DNA from: Aggregatilinea lenta
Lineage (GTDB): Bacteria; Chloroflexota; Anaerolineae; Aggregatilineales; Aggregatilineaceae
DNA length: 64,000 nucleotides
Reading direction: 5' to 3'
Assembly: GCF_003569045.1 (NCBI RefSeq)
Contig: NZ_BFCB01000001.1
Span: 1-64,000 of the forward strand
A program made the translations under genes and the position numbers. Shown in pieces: positions 27,273-36,975 of this stretch; position 1 is the stretch's first letter, and each line of letters begins with the position of its first letter. The notes under the pieces were generated by a model that worked only from the letters and a program-made list of their open reading frames with translations, did not search any database and was not told where the DNA came from.

Positions 27273-27421
27273 TGTAACTATCTCCTGTCTTCAACACATG
27301 CCGGATGCCGCCGCGAACACGCTGCATCGCCTGAAACCATACTCGACTTTCGCCGCCGGAGCCAGTCTGCGGGGCGTGGTGAGCTGCTCACGCAACCCGC
27401 CACACCCCGGTTCGTTTGACT

Positions 27422-28969
27422 TCACTCGAGCGGAGCCAGCTCGTAGATCACGATGCCGTCGAAGGACTTCTGGCTCACGATGCGATCCCGCCGGTCCACC
27501 AGCCAGTTCGACATATCCGACAGGCCGCGCCGCATCGGGTCGAAGTCACGGACCCAACCCTGGCGGTGGAAGTCCTCCCACTGATCGCGGTAGATGACCC
27601 AGATGCGCGGGGCCTCGCGCTCGATGGCCGTTGTATCGGGCGTCTCGGTCTGTAAAAACGCCTCGTCCAGCACGTCCGCGCTGCCGTCATAGGAGTGCTT
27701 GAACGCCTCATAGGTCGTCATACGCGCGAACATCACCCGGTCCCCCGGCTGGAACTGCTGTTCCAGGTAGCGCCCCGCCTCGGACCAGTCGGTACGCTGG
27801 TAGCTGCCGCTGGCGAACAATTGGACTGACAGCAGCGCCCCGGTCAGCACCACGACGGCAACCGCCGCCCGGCTCCAGCGCGGCGCGAGCCAGCGCCAGC
27901 CCCATACGAACAGGATCATCACCGACGGCCCCAGGACCAGCATGTAACGGTCCTTGTACTTGCTGTAGAACGTCACGCCGATGAAAAACAGCGCGAGCAC
28001 GGGCAGCACGCCCGACGCGATCCAGTACAACCGGTCCGGCTGCGGACGCCACGTCCGCGCCACGACGACCACTCCGGCGATGATGCCCACCGCGCCCAGC
28101 ACGACGCCCGGCACGGAGAACCACTGCCACGTGCCGTCGAAGCCTGCCAGCAGGTTGAGGAACGTGATCGGCAGGTCGCTGAGCACCGGCGGGTGCGCCA
28201 TGCCCACGTAGCCGACCGGCTCGTATTCGCCGGTCGCCAGCAGCATCCACAGCCCCGCCGGAGCGACGGCCAGTGCTTGCGCGATGCCCCACGGAATCCA
28301 CATCTCGCGCGTGCGCCGCCACAGCACCAGCAGCAGCACGCCCTGCGCCGCCGGGAGCGCCAGCGACGAGTAATGCGTCATGTAGGCCAGCACGCTGCAC
28401 AGCCAGAACAAGATCCACGTGCGGCGCGAGCGCTGCCCGCGCACCAGCCGGATGAACAGGTAGGTGAACAGCAGGCAGAACAGGAACAGCAGCGTATAAA
28501 AGCGCGCCGTGCGCGACAGGATGACGTGCAGCGGATTCACCGCCAGCAGCGCGCCGACTTCCAACGCCAGCAGCCGGTCGCCGTACAACTGCACGATGAT
28601 CACCATCAGCAGCGCGATGTTGACTACGCCCAGGATCACCGCCGGGAGCCGCAGCAGCACGTCCGAACTGTGCGGCAGGATCTGCATCATCATGTAATAG
28701 ATCGGGGCCTGGTTGCCCGCGCCCAGGATCGAGTCGATGGCGTCTTCCAACGGCACGTTGGCGCGCAGCGAGGTGAGCACCTCATCCGTCCAGAAGTCCG
28801 CGCCGCCGAGATTCCAGGCGCGCAGCCCCATCCCCACCAGCAGAATGATCGCCACCGCCACCAGATAGCGCGCCTGGGACATCGCGACGGGGCGCAAGGC
28901 GGCGTGCTCCATCGCCGGAGCGTCCACGAGCGGGTGGGCGGTCCCAGGCTGTGAATTTGCAGAGTGCAT
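27422..28969 (-). CDS. GT39-like membrane glycosyltransferase (ArnT/PMT fold)
   Basis: This 515-residue polytopic membrane protein matches the lipid-linked-sugar glycosyltransferase superfamily that includes ArnT and protein mannosyltransferases. After a polar N-terminus and first helix comes the family's catalytic acidic loop (GGADFWTDEVLT, about residues 54-65). Then follow GNQAPIYYMMMQ, roughly ten further hydrophobic helices to about residue 400, and a soluble extracytoplasmic C-terminal domain (about 400-515). These enzymes move sugars from polyprenyl phosphate to lipids or proteins on the outer side of the membrane. The start is preceded by AAGGAG, and a plausible promoter lies at 29050-29079. 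Acceptor and donor are unknown. Confidence 0.8.
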   Translation of the reverse strand: MHSANSQPGTAHPLVDAPAMEHAALRPVAMSQARYLVAVAIILLVGMGLRAWNLGGADFWTDEVLTSLRANVPLEDAIDSILGAGNQAPIYYMMMQILPHSSDVLLRLPAVILGVVNIALLMVIIVQLYGDRLLALEVGALLAVNPLHVILSRTARFYTLLFLFCLLFTYLFIRLVRGQRSRRTWILFWLCSVLAYMTHYSSLALPAAQGVLLLVLWRRTREMWIPWGIAQALAVAPAGLWMLLATGEYEPVGYVGMAHPPVLSDLPITFLNLLAGFDGTWQWFSVPGVVLGAVGIIAGVVVVARTWRPQPDRLYWIASGVLPVLALFFIGVTFYSKYKDRYMLVLGPSVMILFVWGWRWLAPRWSRAAVAVVVLTGALLSVQLFASGSYQRTDWSEAGRYLEQQFQPGDRVMFARMTTYEAFKHSYDGSADVLDEAFLQTETPDTTAIEREAPRIWVIYRDQWEDFHRQGWVRDFDPMRRGLSDMSNWLVDRRDRIVSQKSFDGIVIYELAPLE

Positions 28970-29049
28970 AAAGTGTCCTTCTCCTTGAAGGCCGCAGGCG
29001 CGTGTTGAGTCAGCTCAATCAGCAGAGAGTCTAAAAAACGCCCATCTTC

Positions 29050-29079
29050 ATTTTATCGTATCGCCCCGGAGGCTGTTAA
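29050..29079 (-). promoter_or_regulatory. Promoter for the GT39-like gene
   Basis: On the minus strand TTAACA (29079-29074) and TAAAAT (29055-29050) are 18 bp apart, about 80 bp before the start codon. Confidence 0.5.
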
Positions 29080-29135
29080 TGCACCTTTTGCATGGGAGAA
29101 CAGGTTTCTCATTCGCCTATTGACCCGTGATCCGT

Positions 29136-29262
29136 CGGGTCAGGGCTTGCTCCGCCCGTTTTTGCCTTCGCCTTGTCCCCTTTCCTCCGCGTGCGATGCG
29201 GTTGGCGAACGTGACGCGCTGTTGTTTCGTAGGAGCGGGGCTTGCTCCGCCCGTTTACCATC
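29136..29262. repeat. Dispersed class A repeats in the GT39/BON gap
   Basis: Two half-repeats of the GGGGCTTGCTCCGCCCGTTT type (about 29143-29161 and 29232-29262) lie in the 524-bp gap 28970-29493. Apart from these, the GT39 promoter and the conserved element at 29375, the gap shows no gene. Confidence 0.6.
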
Positions 29263-29374
29263 GCCGCGTTCTGCTCGTCTCCGCTTACGTTAGGGCAGAC
29301 GGCACAAGCGCATAACATGCCCTACCAGATGGTACGGTGCGCCGCGCAAAAGGTTCCGTAGTCGCGGAGTGGCC

Positions 29375-29456
29375 TAGTACGAACCGAGCCACCTGACCAC
29401 CGCTAAAATCCGCCACGTGCCTCATTTCGCCGCCGCGCAGGGCCGGTAAAGTAGAG
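29375..29456 (+). promoter_or_regulatory. Conserved upstream element, copy 1 (before BON gene)
   Basis: Blocks TAGTACGA, CCACCTG, AAAATCCGCCACGTGC-CTCATTTC and, 17 bp later, GTAAAGTAGAG. The same blocks in the same order occur at 31115-31201 before the superoxide dismutase gene, with the same 17-bp spacing between the last two. Confidence 0.55.
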
Positions 29457-29493
29457 ATATCAGAACGTTGAGCACAGCCTGTGGAGGGATCTC

Positions 29494-30147
29494 ATGAGCG
29501 AGTACCATCCTAAAGGGGATGATCACGACCAGCACGACGACGATTACCAGGAAGAATATGGGCCTGGATACAAGTACAGCGGCGGCGATTACGATCCGCG
29601 CAAGGTGAGTACGCGCGACCGCGAATATTACGCGCAGTCGTACGGACAAACCGAGGGAGACGCACAGGGCGACGCGATGCCCAAGAACCCGGACTACGAC
29701 GCCGACGAGGACCCGCGCTACTACGACGATCCGAAGCGCAAGCAAGAAGAAGCCGAGCACGAGGAAGCGATCAGCCGCCGAGCGGCGATGCCGGAAAACC
29801 TTGAGGAGTGGGAAGAGCCGGAACACGCCGAGCACTACGAATACAACGCCTACGGCAGCGACGCGCACGACCCCGACCAGACGCGCGTCGAGGACCCGAT
29901 GGAGTTCGATCCGTCCACTGACCGGCGCGAGGACGGGCAAATTTACGATGACGTCATTGAGTTGTTCGTGCGCGACGATAGGCTGGACGGCGATAAGGTC
30001 CACGTCGCGGTGGACCAGGGTGAAGTCGTGCTGAGCGGCACGGTCAAGGACAAGCCGGTCAAGGTCCATGCGGAACAGGCCGTGCGGCGAGTCGCGGGCG
30101 TGCGGATCGTGCACAATGCGCTCAGCGTGCCGGGCGACGAGGGTTGA
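29494..30147 (+). CDS. BON-domain protein with long acidic N-terminal region
   Basis: This 217-residue protein has a very hydrophilic, acidic and tyrosine-rich N-terminal two-thirds (Asp/Glu/Tyr/His-rich, residues 1-145) that is probably disordered. It ends in one BON domain (about 148-213: IYDDVIELFVRDDRLDGDKVHVAV, then GEVVLSGTVKDKP, then VRRVAGVRIVHNALSV). BON domains bind phospholipid or act in osmotic-stress proteins such as OsmY. There is no signal peptide, so it is predicted to be cytoplasmic. The ATG follows GGAGGGAT. The gene ends in a strong terminator. Its upstream region shares ordered sequence blocks with that of the superoxide dismutase gene, suggesting shared stress control. 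Confidence 0.8.
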   Translation: MSEYHPKGDDHDQHDDDYQEEYGPGYKYSGGDYDPRKVSTRDREYYAQSYGQTEGDAQGDAMPKNPDYDADEDPRYYDDPKRKQEEAEHEEAISRRAAMPENLEEWEEPEHAEHYEYNAYGSDAHDPDQTRVEDPMEFDPSTDRREDGQIYDDVIELFVRDDRLDGDKVHVAVDQGEVVLSGTVKDKPVKVHAEQAVRRVAGVRIVHNALSVPGDEG

Positions 30148-30174
30148 TGCAGGTTTATCCTACTTAGACTTACC

Positions 30175-30209
30175 CGCTGGCGGCGTTTTTAGCGTCGCCA
30201 GCGTTTTTT
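30175..30209 (+). terminator. Intrinsic terminator of the BON gene
   Basis: CGCTGGCG and CGCCAGCG form a perfect stem followed by six T, 28 bp after the stop codon. Confidence 0.9.
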
Positions 30210-30287
30210 GATTCTGCCCATGATCCGCGTGATGGCCTCATCCCAATGCGATACACCTCGCCCCTACGCACCGGCACGGTTTTGCTT

Positions 30288-30335
30288 GTCTCCCCTCTCC
30301 AGCCCAGACTGGAGAGGGGCCGGGGGTGAGGTCGC
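30288..30335. repeat. Dispersed class B repeat
   Basis: CTCCCCTCTCCAG and CTGGAGAGGGG surround a short spacer and are followed by CCGGGGGTGAGGTC, matching the copy at 9771-9816. Confidence 0.75.
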
Positions 30336-30354
30336 GCCGAGAGCGGGTTGCTCC

Positions 30355-31077
30355 CTACTCCCACGGATTTTCCATCGTCTGGATCAGCACGGGCCGCCCG
30401 ATCTTCACGTTGTCGCGGCGTGTGACCAGCCACAGCACCAGATCCGCGATGTCTTCGGGCCGCAAGCACTTGTCCTCATTGAGACCCTTCGATCCCTGCG
30501 ACATTTCCGAAATCACCATGCCGGGGCAGATCACATGCACGTGAATATTCAGGTCCTGGTTTTCGCGCTGGATATATTCGGACAGGGCGTTCAGCGCGTG
30601 CTTGGACACGCCGTACGCCCCGCTGCCGGGATAATATTCCAGGCCGGATTCGGAGCTGATGTTGACGATGTGCCCGCGCTGGCGTGCGCGCATGGAGGGC
30701 AGCACGGCGCGCGCCATCAAAAATGGGCCGCGCAGATTGATGCCCATCACCTGATCCCAGTCCTGAATGGTGTGATCGTGGATCGGGCCGCCGCCGCCAA
30801 TGCCCGCGTTGCTCACCAGAATATCGACCGGGCCGAACGCCTCGGTCGTATCCTCGACCAGCCGCTCGACGTCCAGCTCGTCCGCGACGCTGGCCTGGAT
30901 CGCCACCGCCTGCCCGCCCGCCGCCTCGATCTGCGCGATCGTCGTTTGCAGCGGCCCCATACGCCGCCCACAGATCACCACCTGCGCGCCCTCGCGCGCC
31001 AGAGCCAGCGCGATTCCCTGCCCGATACCCGTGCCTCCACCGGTTACCAGCGCGACCTGCCCATCCAACATGCCCAT
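30355..31077 (-). CDS. SDR-family oxidoreductase
   Basis: This 240-residue short-chain dehydrogenase/reductase of the classical type is a soluble NAD(P)-dependent enzyme. Visible are the dinucleotide-binding TGGGTGIGQGIA, ICGRR after the second strand (an Arg that favours NADPH), the NAG motif in LVSNAGIGGGG, the catalytic Ser in INISSESG, and YGVSKHAL with the catalytic Tyr and Lys. I chose the ATG at 31077 because AGGAGG lies six bases upstream; an upstream in-frame start at 31137 would add a non-homologous stretch. It is transcribed away from the superoxide dismutase gene, so the conserved element at 31115-31201 lies in their shared promoter region. Substrate unknown. Confidence 0.9.
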   Translation of the reverse strand: MGMLDGQVALVTGGGTGIGQGIALALAREGAQVVICGRRMGPLQTTIAQIEAAGGQAVAIQASVADELDVERLVEDTTEAFGPVDILVSNAGIGGGGPIHDHTIQDWDQVMGINLRGPFLMARAVLPSMRARQRGHIVNISSESGLEYYPGSGAYGVSKHALNALSEYIQRENQDLNIHVHVICPGMVISEMSQGSKGLNEDKCLRPEDIADLVLWLVTRRDNVKIGRPVLIQTMENPWE

Positions 31078-31114
31078 GCCCAACCTCCTGTGTATGTCTG
31101 GCTCCATAGCCTGA

Positions 31115-31201
31115 TAGTACGAGTCTAAATGACCCACCTGTCCAGTTCAAAATCCGCCACCTGCCTCATTTCATCCCTTGGGCGATGCAGTACAGTGGAG
31201 T
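31115..31201 (+). promoter_or_regulatory. Conserved upstream element, copy 2 (before superoxide dismutase gene)
   Basis: TAGTACGA, CCACCTG, AAAATCCGCCACCTGC-CTCATTTC and GTACAGTGGAG match the blocks before the BON gene in order. The 17-bp distance between CATTTC and the GTAMAGTRGAG box is identical in both. Confidence 0.55.
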
Positions 31202-31327
31202 GTGGGTTCCAGTGCTCGGGGATGGTAGAACACGATGGGCCGACTCTTATTGGTTGAACTGGAACGCGTTGCTTCCCCCGAGTGCTCGCCCACCTCACCC
31301 CCGCAGATTCAGAGGAGGATTCGACCA

Positions 31328-32128
31328 ATGCACTTCAATCATAAATTGACTTTATTGGGCGCGCTGCTGCTGGCGATCAGCCTGTCGGCCTTCGGCGTTG
31401 CGAACGTGACCGCCCAGGAAGATATGCAGGTCGCGGCGTCGGCGCAGTTGGTGGACACTGCCGGGAACCCGGTCGGCACGGTGCGCTTCGTGGACGAGCA
31501 GGAATATGGCACGATCGCGATCATCGTGCAGGCGCAAAACCTGACGCCCGGCTTCCACGGTTTCCATCTGCACGAAACCGGCCAGTGCGATCCCGCCGCC
31601 GATCCGCCTTTTAGCTCAGCGGGCGGCCACCTGAACCTGACCGGGGCGGCGCACCCCAGCCATGAGGGCGACTTCCCCACGCTGCTGGTGATGCAGAACG
31701 GCACCGCCGCGATGTCGTTCCGCACCGATCGCTTCACGATCGCGGATCTGCTGGACGCGGATGGCTCGGCGCTCGTGGTCCACAGCGGCCCCGACAACTA
31801 CGCCAACATCCCGGCGGACTACCTGCAGGAAGGCGAACAGCTCCTTGAGAGCACGACCAGCAGCGGCGACGGCGGTGACCGCGTGGCGTGTGGCGTCGTC
31901 GCGGAAGGCGACCTGCCAGCAGCCGAACCGCAGGGCACCGAACCGGCAGTGGAAACCACGGCTGAGCCGGTGGCGACCGAAGCCATGACGGAGCCGGTGG
32001 CGACTGAGGCCATGGTCGAACCGATGGGCACCGAAGCGATGGTTGAGCCGGTGGGCACGGAAGCCATGATCGAACCGGCAGTGACCGACGTCATGACGGA
32101 ACCCGTCGCGACCGAACCGGCCAGCTAA
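31328..32128 (+). CDS. sodC: Secreted Cu/Zn superoxide dismutase with a C-terminal nine-residue repeat tail
   Basis: This 266-residue exported enzyme converts superoxide to peroxide and oxygen outside the membrane. The signal peptide is residues 1-30 (ends NVTAQ). The Cu/Zn fold covers about 33-192. Expected copper ligands are His80, His82, His101 and His152; zinc ligands are His101, His109, His112 and Asp115; the disulphide is Cys87-Cys188 and the active-site Arg is Arg185. All are present with normal spacing. After residue 192 the protein continues as a Pro/Glu/Thr/Ala tail of about six copies of a TEPVATEAM-like nonapeptide, which is not part of the family. The ATG at 31328 follows AGAGGAGG. 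A strong terminator follows. Confidence 0.93.
   Translation: MHFNHKLTLLGALLLAISLSAFGVANVTAQEDMQVAASAQLVDTAGNPVGTVRFVDEQEYGTIAIIVQAQNLTPGFHGFHLHETGQCDPAADPPFSSAGGHLNLTGAAHPSHEGDFPTLLVMQNGTAAMSFRTDRFTIADLLDADGSALVVHSGPDNYANIPADYLQEGEQLLESTTSSGDGGDRVACGVVAEGDLPAAEPQGTEPAVETTAEPVATEAMTEPVATEAMVEPMGTEAMVEPVGTEAMIEPAVTDVMTEPVATEPAS
31961..32122 (+). repeat. 27-bp tandem repeats in the sodC tail
   Basis: About six imperfect 27-bp units encode EPVATEAMT-like nonapeptides with changes such as EPMGTEAMV and EPAVTDVMT. They form the C-terminal tail of the superoxide dismutase. Confidence 0.85.
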
Positions 32129-32166
32129 CCCGCCAGACATCAGACAGTACCAGCAAGCGTGACACG

Positions 32167-32195
32167 AGCGGCCTCCTGTTGGGGGCCGCTTTTTT
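32167..32195 (+). terminator. Intrinsic terminator of sodC
   Basis: AGCGGCCTCC and GGGGGCCGCT form a stem with a four-base loop followed by six T. Confidence 0.85.
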
Positions 32196-32357
32196 GCACG
32201 CTACAAGCCAATTCGGTGTATTAAATTTCTTTAATTATGTTCAACTGTCTCACCTCATCACATTAAACAACCTTAAACGTGAGCTGTTCGCTGTGTGGGG
32301 CGTTTGTGCTACGATTGGAAGCGGTTTTCCACTCGATCCCCCAACCCAGGAGCAGGC

Positions 32358-34454
<2,097 letters not shown>

Positions 34455-34474
34455 GGGATTGCCCGGTCACGAGA

Positions 34475-34530
34475 AGACCTCACCCCCGGCCCCTCTCCAA
34501 TCAAGTTGGAGAGGGGAGAAAAGCAAGTAT
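34475..34530. repeat. Dispersed class B repeat (reverse orientation)
   Basis: GACCTCACCCCCGGCCCCTC opens the unit, followed by the TCCAA...TTGGA stem and GAGGGGAG. It is the reverse complement of the copy at 9771-9816. Confidence 0.75.
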
Positions 34531-34633
34531 CCGGCGGGTTTATGGGGCAGATTGCACACCCATAGGCATTAAGCCTAACGGGGCAACGGCGACTGTTTCC
34601 TCTGGCGGTAAAGCAACGCGCGAGTGGGAGTAA

Positions 34634-34765
34634 CGGTAGGGGTAGGGCAAGCCCTACCCGGCTTTGCGCTCAACGGGCGGGGCAAGCCCCGCCCCTACGA
34701 AAGGCCGTGTTTCCCTCGGAAATGCCGAGCTTAATGCGTATGGGTTGCAACCCCGCCCCTGGGGA
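34634..34765. repeat. Dispersed class A repeats in the transporter/PDZ gap
   Basis: GGGTAGGGCAAGCCCTACCC, then GGGCGGGGCAAGCCCCGCCC, then a GGGTTGCAACCCCGCCCC half-unit follow one another. The 408-bp gap 34455-34862 holds only these, the class B unit at 34475 and the terminator at 34795. Confidence 0.75.
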
Positions 34766-34794
34766 GCCAATTCGCCAACAGGAGCACAAACAGC

Positions 34795-34824
34795 GAGGGC
34801 GCGCCGCGTGTACGGTGCGCCCTC
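34795..34824 (-). terminator. Possible terminator of the PDZ gene
   Basis: On the minus strand GAGGGCGC and GCGCCCTC form an 8-bp perfect stem followed by GCTGTTTG. The T-run is short, so activity is uncertain. Confidence 0.5.
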
Positions 34825-34862
34825 ACATACCGGTTTACCAGGAATCGTTCAAACGATCAGCG

Positions 34863-36848
34863 TCAGGCCGACTGGCCGCTGGCCGCAGGGCCGTTCGACT
34901 GCTGCGAGCCGCCGGTGCCCGGCGCGGCCTCGTTCGGCTGAGACTGGTCACTGCCGCTGCGGGGCGTCTGGCCCTGCTGGCGCGGCGAGGTGTCCTGCTG
35001 GCCCTGGTTGCCACGACGCGGCATCTGGAACGGGGTGTTATTGCCACGTCCTGACTCGGTGCGGAACTGGAAGCGCATGCCTCCGGAACGCGCGCCCAGC
35101 GTCACGTCGATCGACTGCGCTTCGCCGTCGCGCACGACGGTCAGCGTCACCGTGTCGCCCGCTTCGTAGGCGTTCAGACGGTCGCTCAGGGTATGCTCGG
35201 CGTCCACGTCCTCACCATCGACGGCTACCACGACGTCACCCTCTTGCAGACCCGCTTCTTCGGCGGGCGTGTCCGCGTAGACCTGCTCGATCAACGCGCC
35301 TTCTTCGAGGTCCAACCCCTCTTCGGCGGCGACGTCAGCCGTCAGCACGCGGTACTGCACGCCCAGCTGCGTCGGGGGCTGCATCATGCCATAGCCATAG
35401 CCGTAGCCCTGACCCATCATACCCTCGCCCATATGGAACGGCATCGCGGAGATAAAAGGCATCATCGCGGTGAAGTCCAGGGCGGACAGGTCCACGTCGA
35501 TATCCTGTTCCGCGCCGTCACGCAGCACGGTGATGGTCAGCGTCTGGCTGCTCTGGACGTCGCTGGCGATCGACTCGATCGCGCTCAGGTCCAGGCCGGT
35601 CAGGGCCGTACCGTTGACCGCCGTCACCACGTCGCCCTCCGCGAAGCCGAGGTCCGCCAGCGGCGAATCCGCGTCCAGCGCGGTCAGTTCGAGACCCTCA
35701 CCGGTCCAGGTAACGTCCACGCCCAGGTGCGCGCGCAGCATCGGCCCGAAGTCATCCAGCATGCCCATGTGCATCGCGGAGAAGTCGGGCAGGTCCAACG
35801 CGGACAGGTCCACGTCGATATCCTGTGCTTCGCCGTCGCGCAGCACGGTGATGGTCAGCGTCTGGCTGTCCTTCACGGCATTGAAGATCGACTCGGCGGC
35901 GCTCATGTCCAGGTCGGCCAGGGCCGTGCCGTTGATCGCCGTCACCACATCGCCCTCCGCGAAGCCGAGGTCCACCAGCGGCGAATCCGCGTCCAACGCG
36001 GTGATCTGCAGGCCCTCGTCCGTGCGCGCGACTTCGACGCCGAGCAGGTCGTGCAGGCGCTGGCCCATGTTGCCCAGCATGTCGCCCATGCCGAAGTTGA
36101 AGTCGAAGTCATAGCTCGGAACTTCCACGTCGCCCAGGCCCATCAGGTCGATTTCGAGCGTCTGCTCTACGCCGTCGCGCTCGATGACCACGTCCAGCGT
36201 GCCGCCCTGCATCAGCATTTGCATCACGTCACGCGGGCTGTTCAGGTCTTCGACCGACAGACCGCCGATACTGGTGATCAGGTCGCCTTCTTCCAGCCCG
36301 GAACCGGCCAGGGGCGAACCGGCTGCAATCGAGTTCACGCGCAGGCCGCCCGTTTCCACCGTAAGGTTCAGGCCCAGGAAGTCCAGCGTGCCCAGCTCAA
36401 GTCCCTGGTTCGGCTCGTCGGGTGTGGTGGGCTGCGCCTCAAGATCGGCGGGGCGCTCACCCAAGGTCACGGCATGCTCGGATTCGACATCGCGGTAAGT
36501 CGTGGTCAGCGTGACCTCGTCGCCGGGGGCATAACCGGCCAGCGTGGACAGCAGCGTGTCTACGGTGTCGATTTCGGTGTCGTCGATCGTGGTGATCACG
36601 TCACCCACACGCACACCGGCTTCATCGGCGGGCGAGCCGTCAGCCACTTCCATCACCAGCACGCCGTCCGGCGAGTCTTGCACGCCGACGCCCAACCACG
36701 CGCTGCCAGCTTCCTGTTGAGCCGCCACGGTCACGGGGATTTGGTCCGCCGCGCTCACCACGCCTGACAGTCCCAGCGCGCCCAGCATCAAAGCCAGCGC
36801 TGCGGTGACGATCAGGGTTGTTTTCCCTATTAAAGCTCCAGTACGCAC
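34863..36848 (-). CDS. Exported five-PDZ protein without protease domain
   Basis: This 661-residue protein starts with GTG at 36848 (GGAGG eight bases upstream). Its first 33 residues form a signal sequence or membrane anchor ending near VVSAAD. Five PDZ domains follow at about 50-125, 155-240, 270-350, 375-455 and 495-585, each with a GV-x-V or SPL-x-x-x-G-x-x-x-GD-x-I/V-x-x-x-xG core. Domains 3 and 4 are near-duplicates at the DNA level (35485-35690 against 35803-36008, offset 318 bp). The last 75 residues are Gln/Ser/Gly/Pro-rich. No trypsin-like or other protease domain is present, unlike HtrA or CtpA. The adjacent OmpR/kinase pair suggests a role in envelope sensing, perhaps by binding C-termini of misfolded proteins. 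Confidence 0.85.
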   Translation of the reverse strand: MRTGALIGKTTLIVTAALALMLGALGLSGVVSAADQIPVTVAAQQEAGSAWLGVGVQDSPDGVLVMEVADGSPADEAGVRVGDVITTIDDTEIDTVDTLLSTLAGYAPGDEVTLTTTYRDVESEHAVTLGERPADLEAQPTTPDEPNQGLELGTLDFLGLNLTVETGGLRVNSIAAGSPLAGSGLEEGDLITSIGGLSVEDLNSPRDVMQMLMQGGTLDVVIERDGVEQTLEIDLMGLGDVEVPSYDFDFNFGMGDMLGNMGQRLHDLLGVEVARTDEGLQITALDADSPLVDLGFAEGDVVTAINGTALADLDMSAAESIFNAVKDSQTLTITVLRDGEAQDIDVDLSALDLPDFSAMHMGMLDDFGPMLRAHLGVDVTWTGEGLELTALDADSPLADLGFAEGDVVTAVNGTALTGLDLSAIESIASDVQSSQTLTITVLRDGAEQDIDVDLSALDFTAMMPFISAMPFHMGEGMMGQGYGYGYGMMQPPTQLGVQYRVLTADVAAEEGLDLEEGALIEQVYADTPAEEAGLQEGDVVVAVDGEDVDAEHTLSDRLNAYEAGDTVTLTVVRDGEAQSIDVTLGARSGGMRFQFRTESGRGNNTPFQMPRRGNQGQQDTSPRQQGQTPRSGSDQSQPNEAAPGTGGSQQSNGPAASGQSA

Positions 36849-36975
36849 AGATTCATCCTCCAAGTCTGAATACTTGCCTCAGTTGAGTCTTAACAAAATT
36901 TGTAAACAATGTGTAATGCGAAGCTGAGTCTTCGGTGAATTGCCCGTCCACAGGCAAAAACGCCCGGTGCGGCCC

